From Cornus controversa (lineage: Eukaryota > Streptophyta > Magnoliopsida > Cornales > Cornaceae): a DNA stretch of 64,000 nucleotides. This document shows positions 32,794 through 43,384 of this stretch, one piece after another. Below the pieces are notes generated by a model. It was not told where the DNA came from. It worked only from the letters and a program-made list of their open reading frames with translations, and ran no database searches. A program made the position numbers and the translations under genes. The stretch spans positions 50,456,336 through 50,520,335 of the forward strand of contig CM048849.1 in NCBI GenBank assembly GCA_026545225.1, in the 5' to 3' direction. Numbering within the stretch: position 1 is the stretch's first letter; every line of letters starts with the position of its first letter.

Positions 32794-35777
32794 TGTAATA
32801 CCCCAGAAAATTTAGGTGTCAATTTAATCTCTTTGCATTATTACTTTATTTTATTAATTCATGTGAAATGTTTTTTTTTTTTTTTTATATAGATTATCAT
32901 TGTATGTGAGTTGTTGGTCTTTTATACATGCATTTTGTCATTTATGTGAATTGGTATAAATTGTGTATTATTTTTATTTAAATGTTTTGGGTTGGGTTAG
33001 GGAGGAATTTGGGCTAGGATGAGTGGGCTAAGGTTATGTTTAAAATGATGGGCCTAGGGTTATAATAATATTGCTTTTGCTATATTTATTTTTATTATTA
33101 ATTTGATTTTTATTAGTTTTAGGAAAAACAATAAATGAATAATTAAAAACAAAAAGGAAAAGAAAAGAAGAAGAATTAGGGTTTGCCGTTGTGTTACGCA
33201 CAGAACAAAAAGAGAGAAAACGAAAGAGAGAAGAGAGTGACGATCGGGTGAACCAGTTAATTCGTCAGGAAAAAGGCAAGTTTAATTCTTCTCTTCCCCC
33301 TTGAATTCGTATGCATAGTCTAGGTTTGAGCATATATTTATATTAAAAATTTGTAATTAATTGCATGTTAATATTTTTCTGCTATTGATAAATTTCGTGA
33401 GATTAACTATGATGATTGTATGTATATTTAATTGATTTTGTTCATGTAAGGTTATATGCATATGTGTTCATGTATATGTATATTGTGTTAAGGAAGAAAT
33501 CATTTATTTATGCAATTTGTATGAAATAATTGTTTAGTTGTGAACCTACTGTGTTGGAATTAAATTTGTAAACAACTCTAAATCCTTAGGAAAACAGATC
33601 GTGAATTTATTGGGTTTTAAATTTTTGAATTTTGCGAAGAACCCTAGAACTTGTGAATTGGGGGTTTTTGATTCGGGTTGTTTCGGATGGGGCTTTTTGC
33701 ACCAATACGTAGACGGCGTCGAGAGGAGAAGAATGGCGCAAAAATGGAGGCGAACGGTGGCCGGAGGAGGCCGGACCGTCGCCGGGAAGTCGCCGGCAGC
33801 GCGCTGTGCGCGCTGCTGGGCGCGCTGGGGAAGAAGCCCCAGCGCAGGGGCTTCCCCACGCGCCTGGCCGGCGCGTTCCGGCGCGTGGGGCCGGCGCCGG
33901 CGCCGGCCGGTGCCGGGAAAAATATATTTGGGCCCCACTCGCGGGGGCCCACCCCTGGGTCCACTTTGGGCCCATTCCGATATATTTTGATATTTTTTTT
34001 GAATTTTTGAAATTTTTGGAAAAACTTGAAAATTTGAAAAATCATTTTTTAAAAATACTTTCATGGTTCCAAAAATTCTGAAAATTTTACTGTATGATAT
34101 TGGAGATTAAATACACTTAATTTTAAATTTTCAACTCAAAACACTTTTCCCTTGTTGACCAATTAATTTTTAAAAGTACCCAAAAGCTGTCTTTTTCCTG
34201 TTTTGTAATTTTAGAAAATACTCTTACAACTCCAAAAATTCCCAAATTTTTACTGTAACTCTCTGGAGGTTAAATACACTTGGGTTTAAAGTTTCAACTC
34301 AAAATGATCTTTCCTTGTTGCTCAATTGAATTTTAAAGTGTCAAAAAGCTGGGTTTTTCCCTTTTTGTAATTTTAGAAAATACTTCTGAAATTCCAAAAA
34401 TTTCCTAAATTTTTCTGTAACTGTTTAGAGATTAAATGAACTTGGGTTTAAATTTTCACCTCGACTTGAGCTTCCCTTGATGTTCAATTAATTTTTAAAG
34501 TGCCTAAAAGTTGGTTTTTCACCTTCTTTGGTTTATTAAAAATATTTTTAAATTACAGAAAATTCCAGAATATTTTCTTAGTGTTCTTAGAAGTGAAATA
34601 GGCCCAGAAACCTAGGTAAAAGTATGTTTAGATCCCCTCGGAGATTTGAGTGCATTGGAGGTTGGTTTGAGTAATGGTTTCCTCTAATGAGAGTTAAGTT
34701 GTTTGGAGCACATCAATTGTGCTTATTATATATATAAATGCTCATGGGATACTTGATTTAGGTTCACTTGTGAATGATTTGTTATATGGGGATAATTGCA
34801 TAGCTGATAGTTCAAATGGATAGTCTGTGCAAAATTAAAAGTCATAATACATCTTGTTTATTTATTATTTCATATTGGGAATGCATTTGTAATTTTATTT
34901 GGCATGTAAGGATTGCCCGGCGTGTCAGGATCGCCCATACCTAATAAGGTATCTATATTTTTATTTGGCATGTAAGGATTGCCCGGCGTGTCAGGATCGC
35001 CCATACCTAATAAGGTATCTATATTTTATTTGGCATGTAAGGATTGCCCGGCGTGTCAGGATCGCCCATCCCTATTAATGTATACATGCATCATAATCGA
35101 CATATCATGATTGCATAGATTTCATAAAATACATACATGTGTATCTTGATTTGTGAACATAAAGAAGGGGATCATTTTTACATTGTAAGGGTTGTTGAGG
35201 AAATATATGAGATGATTTGTATCTTTAAAAGTATGAACTAAATAAGGAATAAACTGAGGGGTTGAACGTATATTTATCTATTGTGTCCCTCACATTGAGG
35301 GTATGTATATTAATTCTCTGATTGGGATGTAGTAGATAGAACTTGCTCGTGGGTTTAACCCACTTTGTTGATATTTCAGGTCCCAAGCCGTTTCCCCCGC
35401 GAGGATAGAGTACTAGGGTTGGGCTGTGACAGACATCTACTCTCACCAGCCTCAGGGTAGGAATCTACATTTTCTTCAGGAATAAAACTATGAACTCATT
35501 TAGAGGTTTTGGTTTTGGATTTTAATTTAAGTGTTGAACTTTTATTTCTTTCTGGTTAAGGGGTCCTTGGGTTACGGGACTTCCAAATTGTATTACCAGA
35601 ATTTAATGATTTATTTATCAATTTATTTTAATTCAATGGGATTTCTGTTCAGCTTTTAGCAATTTTTCTATTTCTGTCCTTTGCATCTATGCTTGTTGCT
35701 ATCAGTGGTTAATATTCCTCAGGTTTTGTGTATGAGACTGGCCACCTCATGCGCGAAATTTTCTGGGGGGTATTTCA
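32794..35777 (+). mobile_element. solo LTR of family L3, 2984 bases
   Basis: Starts TGTAATACCCCAGAAAATTT and ends AAATTTTCTGGGGGGTATTTCA, so its two ends form a short inverted repeat with TG and CA termini. ACAAA flanks it on both sides (32789-32793, 35778-35782). This five-base duplication, and the continuity of the inverted copy it splits, show a discrete insertion. Its internal layout equals copy A: leader, GC island (33720-33960), AT-rich tandem units, 68-base repeats (34903-35080) and a conserved 3' segment. No gene. The starting word resembles the long LTRs of Tekay/Del-type chromoviruses, but that lineage is inference. Confidence 0.8.
33720..33960. other. GC-rich hairpin-prone island in the solo L3 LTR
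   Basis: Dense GC with several nested inverted repeats: AAGCCCC against GGGGCTT around 33835-33857, GGCGCCGGCGCCGGCC at about 33893, and CCCCACTCGCGGGGGCCC near 33933-33950. Open frames through it on both strands reflect composition, not genes. Confidence 0.6.
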
Positions 35778-35782
35778 ACAAA

Positions 35783-38155
35783 GCAATTATAATATCTTAT
35801 TATGTATGGGTGATCCTGACACGCCGGACAATCCTGACATGCCAAAATAAAATGCATAGATACCTTATTAGGTATGGGCGATCCTGACACGCAGGGCAAT
35901 CCTTACATGCCAAAATAAAATACATAAATACCTTATTAGGTATGAGCGATTCTGACACGTCGGACAATCCTTACATGCCAAAATAAAATGCATAGATACC
36001 TTATTAGGTATGGGCCATCCTGACAAGCCGGACAAGCCTTACATGCCAAAATAAAATGTATAGATGCATTTTCAATATGAAACATAAAACAAACAAGTTG
36101 CATTAAGATTTTAATTTGCACAAACAAAGTAATTTAAATTATCCGACATGAAATTATCACCATAAGACAAATCGTTCACAAGTAAACTATAATCAAGTAT
36201 TTAATGGGCATTTATATCCTTAAAGAAAAATACATTCAAGTAAATCAAATAACACAATTTAAGCACTTTAGAAGCAAACAACCAATCCAACCCCCAATGC
36301 ACTCAAATTTACGAGGGAGTCTAAACCTAACTCTTATCTAGGTTTCTGGGCCTATTCTACTTCTAATAACCCTATTAAATCATTCTAGAATTTTTCTAAA
36401 TTTTTTGGAAATTTTAAAAAATATTTTTCTAGCAAAAAGAAAATAAAACATAATTCGAGGCATACGTTTACAACCAACACAATCACAAGGGAGACTCATC
36501 TTCATATGAAATTTAAAACCCAGGTGGATTTTAATCCTATAAAGTTACCTAAATTTTTCTATAATTTTTTGGAATTTTAAAATATTTTCTAAAAAATAAA
36601 AGAAGGTGAAAATTCAACTTTTAGACACTTTAAAAATTAATTTAACACCAAGGGAAACACATTTTGAGATGAAAATTTACAACCAAGTTTATTTAACCTC
36701 CAAAAAGTTACAGTAAAAATTTGGAAAATTTCGAAATTATAAAAGCATTTTCTAAAATTACAGAAAGTGAAAAAAACCCAACTTTTGGACACTTTAAAAA
36801 TCAATTGAACAACAAAGAAAGATTATTTTAAGTTAAAAATTTAAACCCAAGTGTATTTAGCCTCTAGAGAGTTACAGTAAAAATTTCAGAATTTTTGAAA
36901 ATTTCTAAGTATTTTCTAAAATAAAAGAAGATAAAAAACTCCATTTTTTAGACACTTTAAAAATCAATTCAACCACAAGGGGAGCTCATTTTCATATGAA
37001 ATTTAAAACCCCTGTGTATTCTGTCCCTAAAAGATCACCAAATTTTTTTAGAATTTTTAAAATATTTTCGAAATAAAAGAAGATGAAAACTCAATGTTGA
37101 GACATACTTTTAAAATCAATTTAACCATGAGGGAAATTTATTTTCACTTGAAATCTAATACCCAAGTATATTTAACCCCCAAGATTCTGAGAAAAAAAAA
37201 TTGAGAATTTTTTTTGAAACACTAAGTATTTGACCCCAAAGTGAACAATATGCATGTATATAGACTAAACCAATGCAATTCATTTGTCCCCAAAGTGAAC
37301 AATGTATATAGACTAAACAAATGCAATTCATTTGTCCCCAAAGTAACAGCAAGCTTGTATAAAGATTAAACAAATATAGTTTCTTTGGCCCTAGAGTAAT
37401 AGGATGCTTGTAGACATATTAAACAAATATACTTCAATTGCCCTCAAAGTAACAGCATGCATGCATGTACATTAAACCAATAAAGTAATAACATGCTTCT
37501 ACATGGATCAATGACTATAATTCATCAGCCGCCTATATTTCGATTAACAAATAGACTTCATCACCTGAATATATACATATTAACAAATATATATCATTTG
37601 ACTCCAAAGTAATAGACGGATAAATATGGATCAACAATTACAATTCAACAGCCGCTTATATATACGTTAACAATTAAACTTAGACGGATAAATATAGATC
37701 AACAATTACAATTCAACAGCCGCTTATATATACGTTAACAATTAAACTTCATCAACCGCATATATATAAATTGTTTGCCGAGAATATAAACCAATTATAT
37801 ATACTCCAAGACCCATTGATCAACCGCATCTATGTGATGTGTTTGCCAAAATAAATAAATCAAATATATGTAATCCAATTATATAAATTTTCAATAAAGA
37901 ACAATCATAAATATAGTTTTTTTTTTTTTTTTTTTTTTTACGCTATGCATACAGATTCAAAGGGGAAGAGAAGAGTCCAACTTGCTTCTTTGACAATTCA
38001 ACAACTCGTTCACCCGATCGTTCCTTCACTTTCTCTCTTTTGTTTACTCTCTTGGTTTTGTGCATAAAGCCAACGGCAAAAAAACCTAATTTCTTATTTC
38101 TTTTTGTCCTAATTATTTTATTATATTATTGTTTTTCTAAAAACTAAATAACTAA

Positions 38156-38186
<31 letters not shown>

Positions 38187-38577
38187 TAACTATAACCCTG
38201 GCCCAACAACTTAAGCGTATCATTAGCCCAACCATTCTAGCCCAGATTCCTCCCTAGTCCAAACCAAAGCATTTAAAAGATTTAAATAAAACAATACATA
38301 ACCAATAAACAATTCACATAAAAGATAAAAATATAAACAGAGAAATTTACATGAAATAATTAGAATCTATAAAACATAAATAATCCACATAAAATAATAA
38401 CAATCAAACTTATCAATTCACATGAAATAATAAAATGCATATAAGGGAAAAACAACTCACATAAAATGATAAAATATAGAGACAAGGCATTTCACAAGAA
38501 TTAATAATAATAAAAAATAATATAAAGCAATTCAAATTCTTTAAAATAATTGACGTCCAAATTTTCGGGGTATTACA
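35783..38577 (-). mobile_element. L3-family repeat, inverted copy BD, second part
   Basis: Resumes exactly at the right ACAAA and runs to CGGGGTATTACA at 38577, the inverted left terminus. It carries about four inverted 68-base units (35808-36062) and the AT-rich tandem block (36360-37150). In place of the GC island it has an AT-rich minisatellite (37160-37900). Confidence 0.75.
37160..37900. repeat. AT-rich minisatellite within L3 copy BD
   Basis: Degenerate units with CATTTGTCCCCAAAGTGAAC and CAAATGCAATT words. They are followed by a near-exact two-copy repeat of about 65 bases (about 37615-37745) containing CAACAGCCGCTTATATATAC. Not present in copies A, C or E. Confidence 0.65.
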
Positions 38578-39003
38578 AGAAAACAATATTTGGACTAGTA
38601 ATAATGATGTTATTGTGTCATATTGAAACTATTTGTTTGATTGTTATTTCCTCGAATTTAATTTTAAATTCGAAGTGAATGGTAATGTTACACGCGCTAT
38701 AAGTACTTCATCTTGTTTGGACTTCCATTTAAATGCTATTTTGTGTTACATTTTTGAATAGTTCTATAGTATTGTCGGCCTGATTCAATAAAATTAACAA
38801 TGCTGAAAAGTAAAATTGTTGATGATGACAACATTCTCAGTGTTTGGTATAAAAGATAAATAAATGAACTTTCTTCTCTCAAATCACAACATGACTTGTT
38901 ATGAATCTCATGATTTTAATGACCAGATTTTCTTCACCTGATTTAGCAATGAAGTCGTATGAGCTTGAAAAGAAACTAGATTTTGATATTACCGACAGAG
39001 CAT
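38578..39003 (-). repeat. inverted copy of the thionin-locus flank (R3)
   Basis: In reverse complement this matches 61217-61475 and 60826-60985, which are the 3' flanks of the thionin-like copies. It stops exactly at AATATTGTTTTCT, where the L3 repeat starts. The intact parallel at 60985 runs on into a thionin-like exon. Confidence 0.75.
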
Positions 39004-39412
39004 AGAAACCAACAGGTTAAAGTTTGTGCAGATAAGTCATCCTGCTCTGCTCTAGCCCCAGTTTCTCAAAATTTGTACACATTCTTGTATTTGCTATAAA
39101 AGAAGAGCAAACAAAATTCAGTTATAGACAGAAAAGGAGCAAAAGATACTGGTAGAAAGAAAAAAAGTCCTAAATTGTCCATTTTTCATCATATTACTCT
39201 AAAATATTTGCACAAGACTTCCAATTCACAGAGCTTTTTACATGTACAAAATGATTGTCTAAGTGTAGTTGTATGTCTTCTCCTCTTCCTCGTCCCAACG
39301 ATATTCAACCTTTACTGCAGATTTGGCAATCAAGCAGTTTAAACAGCCGATAATACAAACCACTTGTGAAAACTATTGTCAGGCAAACCAAATGCCCATG
39401 CCCACAATTTCA

Positions 39413-39645
39413 CTAGCTTTGTGCCCAGCAATTCAAGAACATGACTTTCTGGAAAGACTCGTCGACATGCATTCTTTTGTTGTCTCTCTCACCACTCCCA
39501 ACAATAAGTCCAATATCGGATTCTGCCATGCCACCACTAGAGAGAGACTTTGTTTTGCTGTGCTGAAGTGATCGAATGCCAGAGTTATATTTGGAGCATT
39601 GATCAGTTTGGGCTTCCACGACAGCAACACAAGATAGACCATCTT
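39413..39645 (-). pseudogene. DUF3774 wound-induced-type gene, broken 5' end
   Basis: The frame reads VAVVEAQTDQCSKYNSGIRS and ends ESFQKVMFLNCWAQS before TAG (39413-39415). This is the layout of plant DUF3774 wound-induced proteins: a short helix, then a spacer, then a conserved ESLRKVMYLSCW tail. The homologous frame has no ATG. An ATG at about 39642 lies in another frame, so a frameshift or loss of the start is implied. Members are small proteins linked to wounding in the literature; the biochemical role is unknown. A rarely used non-AUG start cannot be excluded. Confidence 0.6.
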
Positions 39646-41026
39646 TTCTTCACTTCTTTTTAAACTTTCAGACTATAGTGAGCTAGAAGATGGAAGAATA
39701 GCTAAATGTGTAGTAGAAGAAGAGGTGATCATTTACAGTTATATATAGGGAGGGACAGAACAGTATATCAGTTGGCTAGGACAAGGACAACAGTTTTAGG
39801 AAACCAGAAGCATTTGGGAACACTGATTTCTGAATTTGCCATGGGCTAGAAGATATATGATGGATTTGTGCTTGTCCAAAAAGGCATCCAAACAAGACAT
39901 TGAGAATGTATCAGCAATTTTATCTGCTCTAGTTTTTTATGTGACATGGTGCAAACAGTGTAATGCATATTTGTTTCAATCTGGGGTAGTGTCACAATTC
40001 CCAAATGTTTTAGTAGACAGAGATATGGAATTGTTAAACACAATCTACTCTAAAAGCTTAAGTGGGCGAGTTGGAATTCAGGACCTGTTGTTGCTTGAGG
40101 CTCTGATATCATGTTAAACATTTACTCTAAAAGCTTAAGCCGGTAGAGAGGATGCAACTTGAATATTTATATCTCTAACAGAAATTAATACCAATAATTT
40201 TCAGCTTTCCCATCCTTTCCAATGGCCTAATTCTGTGGATTTGTTGAAAGGTTACACGTAGGATTCTCTCCAGAAGCAAAATTGTGGCTTGACATTCCGA
40301 ATATGTGCCACATCACCATCAGGAGAGCACAAAAATTGTCACTCCCACCTTTTCAATTGCAACTGAACAAGCATTAACATGCCAAGTACAGTTCTGGTTG
40401 GAGTAGAACAAGATGGTGATGTTAGTCTAATAAATGATAATTCCTTGGGATGGAAAACCCTCACCCGGAAAACCTAGTGATGTAGCTCATGTTGTTCATG
40501 TGGTGTTCGTATTGGTGCTGACAAGTTTCACCTTGAATGTCAAGCTACCCAATACAACCTTTCGCCAATTTCCCGACTTTATAAAAAGACAAGGCAAAAC
40601 CTAATGAGTTGTAACTAAACTTTAACACTGATCTGGTGAAGAAGAAAGTGATGAATGATGTACATAGTTCACAGAAAGAAGCCTTCAATCAAAATGCTGA
40701 GGAAATCCTGCAGCTTTAACAGGGAACCATTGCTAGGCTTAATCATGGGAAGATTAGAACAATAAAAGTTCTGCTATGTAAAAAAAGGTGGTTGTAACAC
40801 AGTTTTGCAAACATATTAACTGAACTTGAGATAAGGAATCAGGGATTCAATTCTTATTCTCATTGTTAAATAAATAAATAAAAGAGGCTGTATTTATATA
40901 ATATTGTGTTCATCATATTCTTTTATTTAGAATATTGCGCCTTTTAAAAGAAAATTCAGTTTCAAATTGTATTATAGATGATAGAAGGTGGTTTGTGAAT
41001 CCCGAATACAAAAACAAAAAAGAAGC
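39646..41026. other. intergenic sequence
   Basis: AT-rich with no gene I can support. An open frame at 39836-40117 on the plus strand is uninterrupted but matches nothing I recognise. Confidence 0.5.
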
Positions 41027-41613
41027 TCAAAACTGGAAATCAGAATCATCCCATTGAAGGACTGCAGACTCCAAGTTCTGCTCTCTCTTTAGCTTGTCCT
41101 TCATAAACCAATCACATACCCTCCCCGCATTCAGCTCCTCCATTGGACACCCTTCCTGCTCTGATATCACTCTCAATAGATTCAGAGACGATATCTGTAC
41201 AGACAATCAACAAACATATATATATATATATATTAGACCTCAAAATATGTGAAACTGTGAAATTCTCTTGGGAGCTGATGATGTTGGGTGTCCAACAAAA
41301 ATCATATATATTACTACTATTGATCAAATGTGTGTGCACGGATGTGGATACATACTGTTAATCGACATAGAAATCGCTCATGGGTGCTTAGACCGGAGAT
41401 TTCAACTAGACCAGCTTCTTCAAGAGTCAAGAAACTCTGCCTTTGGGGCTTTTTCTCTCCTTCACCATTACTTGCTCTCACAGCAAGTTTTGTTTTCTGA
41501 GCAAACTTGCCTATTGCAAGTCTTGTTTGTGCTTTTATGAGGCTTTGATGATTTGAATACTTGGGTGGGAATGCTGATTGATAATAGCCCTCACAAGGTT
41601 TGAGTGCACTCAT
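41027..41613 (-). CDS. conserved-looking plastid-targeted protein, function not recognised
   Basis: Two exons, 41613-41356 and 41194-41027, joined in phase across a GTATGT donor and a TGTACAG acceptor, giving 141 aa. The amino-terminal ~47 residues lack acidic residues apart from one Glu. They are rich in Ser, Ala, Lys and Gln and end KLAVRAS, which looks like a chloroplast transit peptide. The mature part is FLTLEEAGLVEISGLSTHER, RLTISSLNLLRVISEQEG, CPMEELNAGRVCDWFMKD and a tail VLQWDDSDFQF. The exon-exon join reads smoothly, which supports the model. I do not recognise the family with certainty and assign no function. Confidence 0.7.
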
Positions 41614-42472
41614 ACTACCTTCTTTTTCAGGGAAGAGTTTGTGAAGGGGGGTTTTTGAAGCTGGAGGTTATGAAAGAGAGAGCAAAGGGGCAGAGCAGCT
41701 AAAACAAGTCTACTGAAACTACTTTTGTTAAGGCTTTCTTGTATGTGGTGGAGATGGAGATGAAGTTCTGGATAAAGTAAAAGAAAAATAATAGGATGGA
41801 GGGGCCAGTTTACTTTTAGCTGAAGAGATCCATCCAATTGAGAACACGAGCTCATCATCAAAACAACAGAGCCATCAGTCATTGGACTATATGGCACCTT
41901 AGGCATGTATCTCAATGTAGGTGGGGCCTACTACTGACCCCACATATCAATATGAAACACAAAATAGCCTCCCAGCAGCCTTCCAGAAACAGGGGAGGCT
42001 ACAAGATTGCCAATTCCATTAAACCATTCAAGCCTAACATATATGACCAAAAATTTAACAATCACTAATTTCTTGTAGTTGAACTGCAATTGGTATACAA
42101 TTTCTCAATCTGCATATGATGTTTTATATTCTCTTATTTAAATCATAATATTTTTTCCTTAACCTAGTTATGTTCTTACCGGATCTTGAATTCTTTACCA
42201 TCTCCAAATAAAGAACAAAAGATAGAACTTGAACCATCGTTAATTGGTCTTTAAAATAAACTCTAGAGCATCAATTTTTCACCCCCAGAAAGCCAATTAC
42301 CAAAAAAAAAAAAAAAAACAGATAACGCGGATGTCTGAAAATTGAATAGATTGAAAACACATTATATATACACACATTTAAATTCATGTACACAAACCCA
42401 TTACAAATCTTTCACAAGTTCTGTGCTTTTCATCTTATCATCATCATCAAGCTTGATTGCATATGATTGGTG
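41614..42472. other. intergenic region between the plastid-type gene and the DUF3774 gene
   Basis: Contains the presumed 5' flank of the 41613 gene and the 3' flank of the gene at 42700. An A-run at 42302-42318. No further gene seen. Confidence 0.5.
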
Positions 42473-42700
42473 TCAATTGGGACCCCAACAGCTCAAGTAC
42501 ATGACAGTTCGAAGAGACTCTTCGGCTTGCTTTAACTTGTCACTCTTGGCAGTCTTGAAAGCATTTGAATCAAGAGCACCTGAGAACCGCTTTGAAGACG
42601 AAGCACAATTGGAGTCCCTCAGAGATTTGAGTGTAGACTCGCACTTCGGACCCTGGTCTTTCATTCCCTGCAACAACCTACTTATGTACCTCAAGCTCAT
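42473..42700 (-). CDS. DUF3774 wound-induced-type small protein
   Basis: A single uninterrupted frame of 75 aa. It opens MSLRYISRLLQGMKDQG, which parallels the family's short amino-terminal helix before KDQG. A Ser/Lys-rich spacer follows, then the diagnostic tail QAEESLRTVMYLSCWGPN. Proteins of this family are small, intron-poor and typically induced by wounding; their molecular function is not known. The 5' flank contains a 105-base tandem duplication. A diverged, broken relative lies about 3 kb downstream on the same strand, consistent with local duplication. Confidence 0.75.
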   Translation of the reverse strand: MSLRYISRLLQGMKDQGPKCESTLKSLRDSNCASSSKRFSGALDSNAFKTAKSDKLKQAEESLRTVMYLSCWGPN

Positions 42701-42739
42701 ATATATATATATGTTCGTTCTCCAAATTCAACAATACCC

Positions 42740-42925
42740 AATTGCCTAAACAAAGAAGAACACCAGAAGATCACTATAGGAGTAGATCTGAAGGTTGTTT
42801 AAAGAAATGATGGTTTGGGTTTTAGCATAAATTGTTTCATACGCAATTGCCTAAACAAAGAAGAAAACTAAGATCACTAATAGGAATAGATCTGAAGGTG
42901 GTTTAAAGAAATGATGAATTGGGAT
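42740..42925 (-). repeat. two-copy tandem duplication upstream of the DUF3774 gene
   Basis: AATTGCCTAAACAAAGAAGA recurs with a period of about 105 bases. Both units continue through AGATCTGAAGGT and TTTAAAGAAATGATG. It is followed by an (AT)n tract at about 42930-42951. It lies in the likely promoter of the gene starting at 42700. Confidence 0.7.
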
Positions 42926-43384
42926 ACGTATTATATATATATATATATATAGTGTGTTGGATAGAGATGCGGTTTTGTGGATTTGTTTAATGGGTTTTGG
43001 AAACTGATGGCTATTGGAAAACTACCGGCTATAAGAGGTTCACCGGCGGAGTTCACGAGAAAACTGGGGGCTGAAATAGTGGTGGAGGCTTGTTCTGTGG
43101 GTGACTGACACGTGTTCATTGTATGGCATTTGAGATTTGGATAAGGACAAGACAGTGCCTACGTAGGATTTTGGAAGTATCTATGCTTGACATTCTGTCA
43201 TATTGAAAATTAGTTTTTGACATTTTGCAGTAATCTCCTGTTTTTCTATTGCTATAAAGTCGGACCATTAAATTCTTCGGCTAAATCCTCTTGTTCACAA
43301 AAGTCCTCTTGATTATCATGTACGAACAACGCTATTTAGAGCCAGAGTTTTAATTTGGATATGATCAAAATGAGTAACTGTCAG

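Noticed and set aside
33546-34081. Several overlapping long frames on both strands
   Set aside because: They run through the GC-rich island of an LTR-type repeat, where stop codons are rare by composition. No domain or conserved motif.
39836-40117. Plus-strand frame of 93 codons, possibly a LINE RNase H fragment
   Set aside because: The resemblance is too weak to support; no neighbouring reverse transcriptase or poly-A tail.
42931-43119. Minus-strand frame upstream of the DUF3774 gene
   Set aside because: Ends in an (AT)n tract and has no recognisable feature; more likely promoter sequence.
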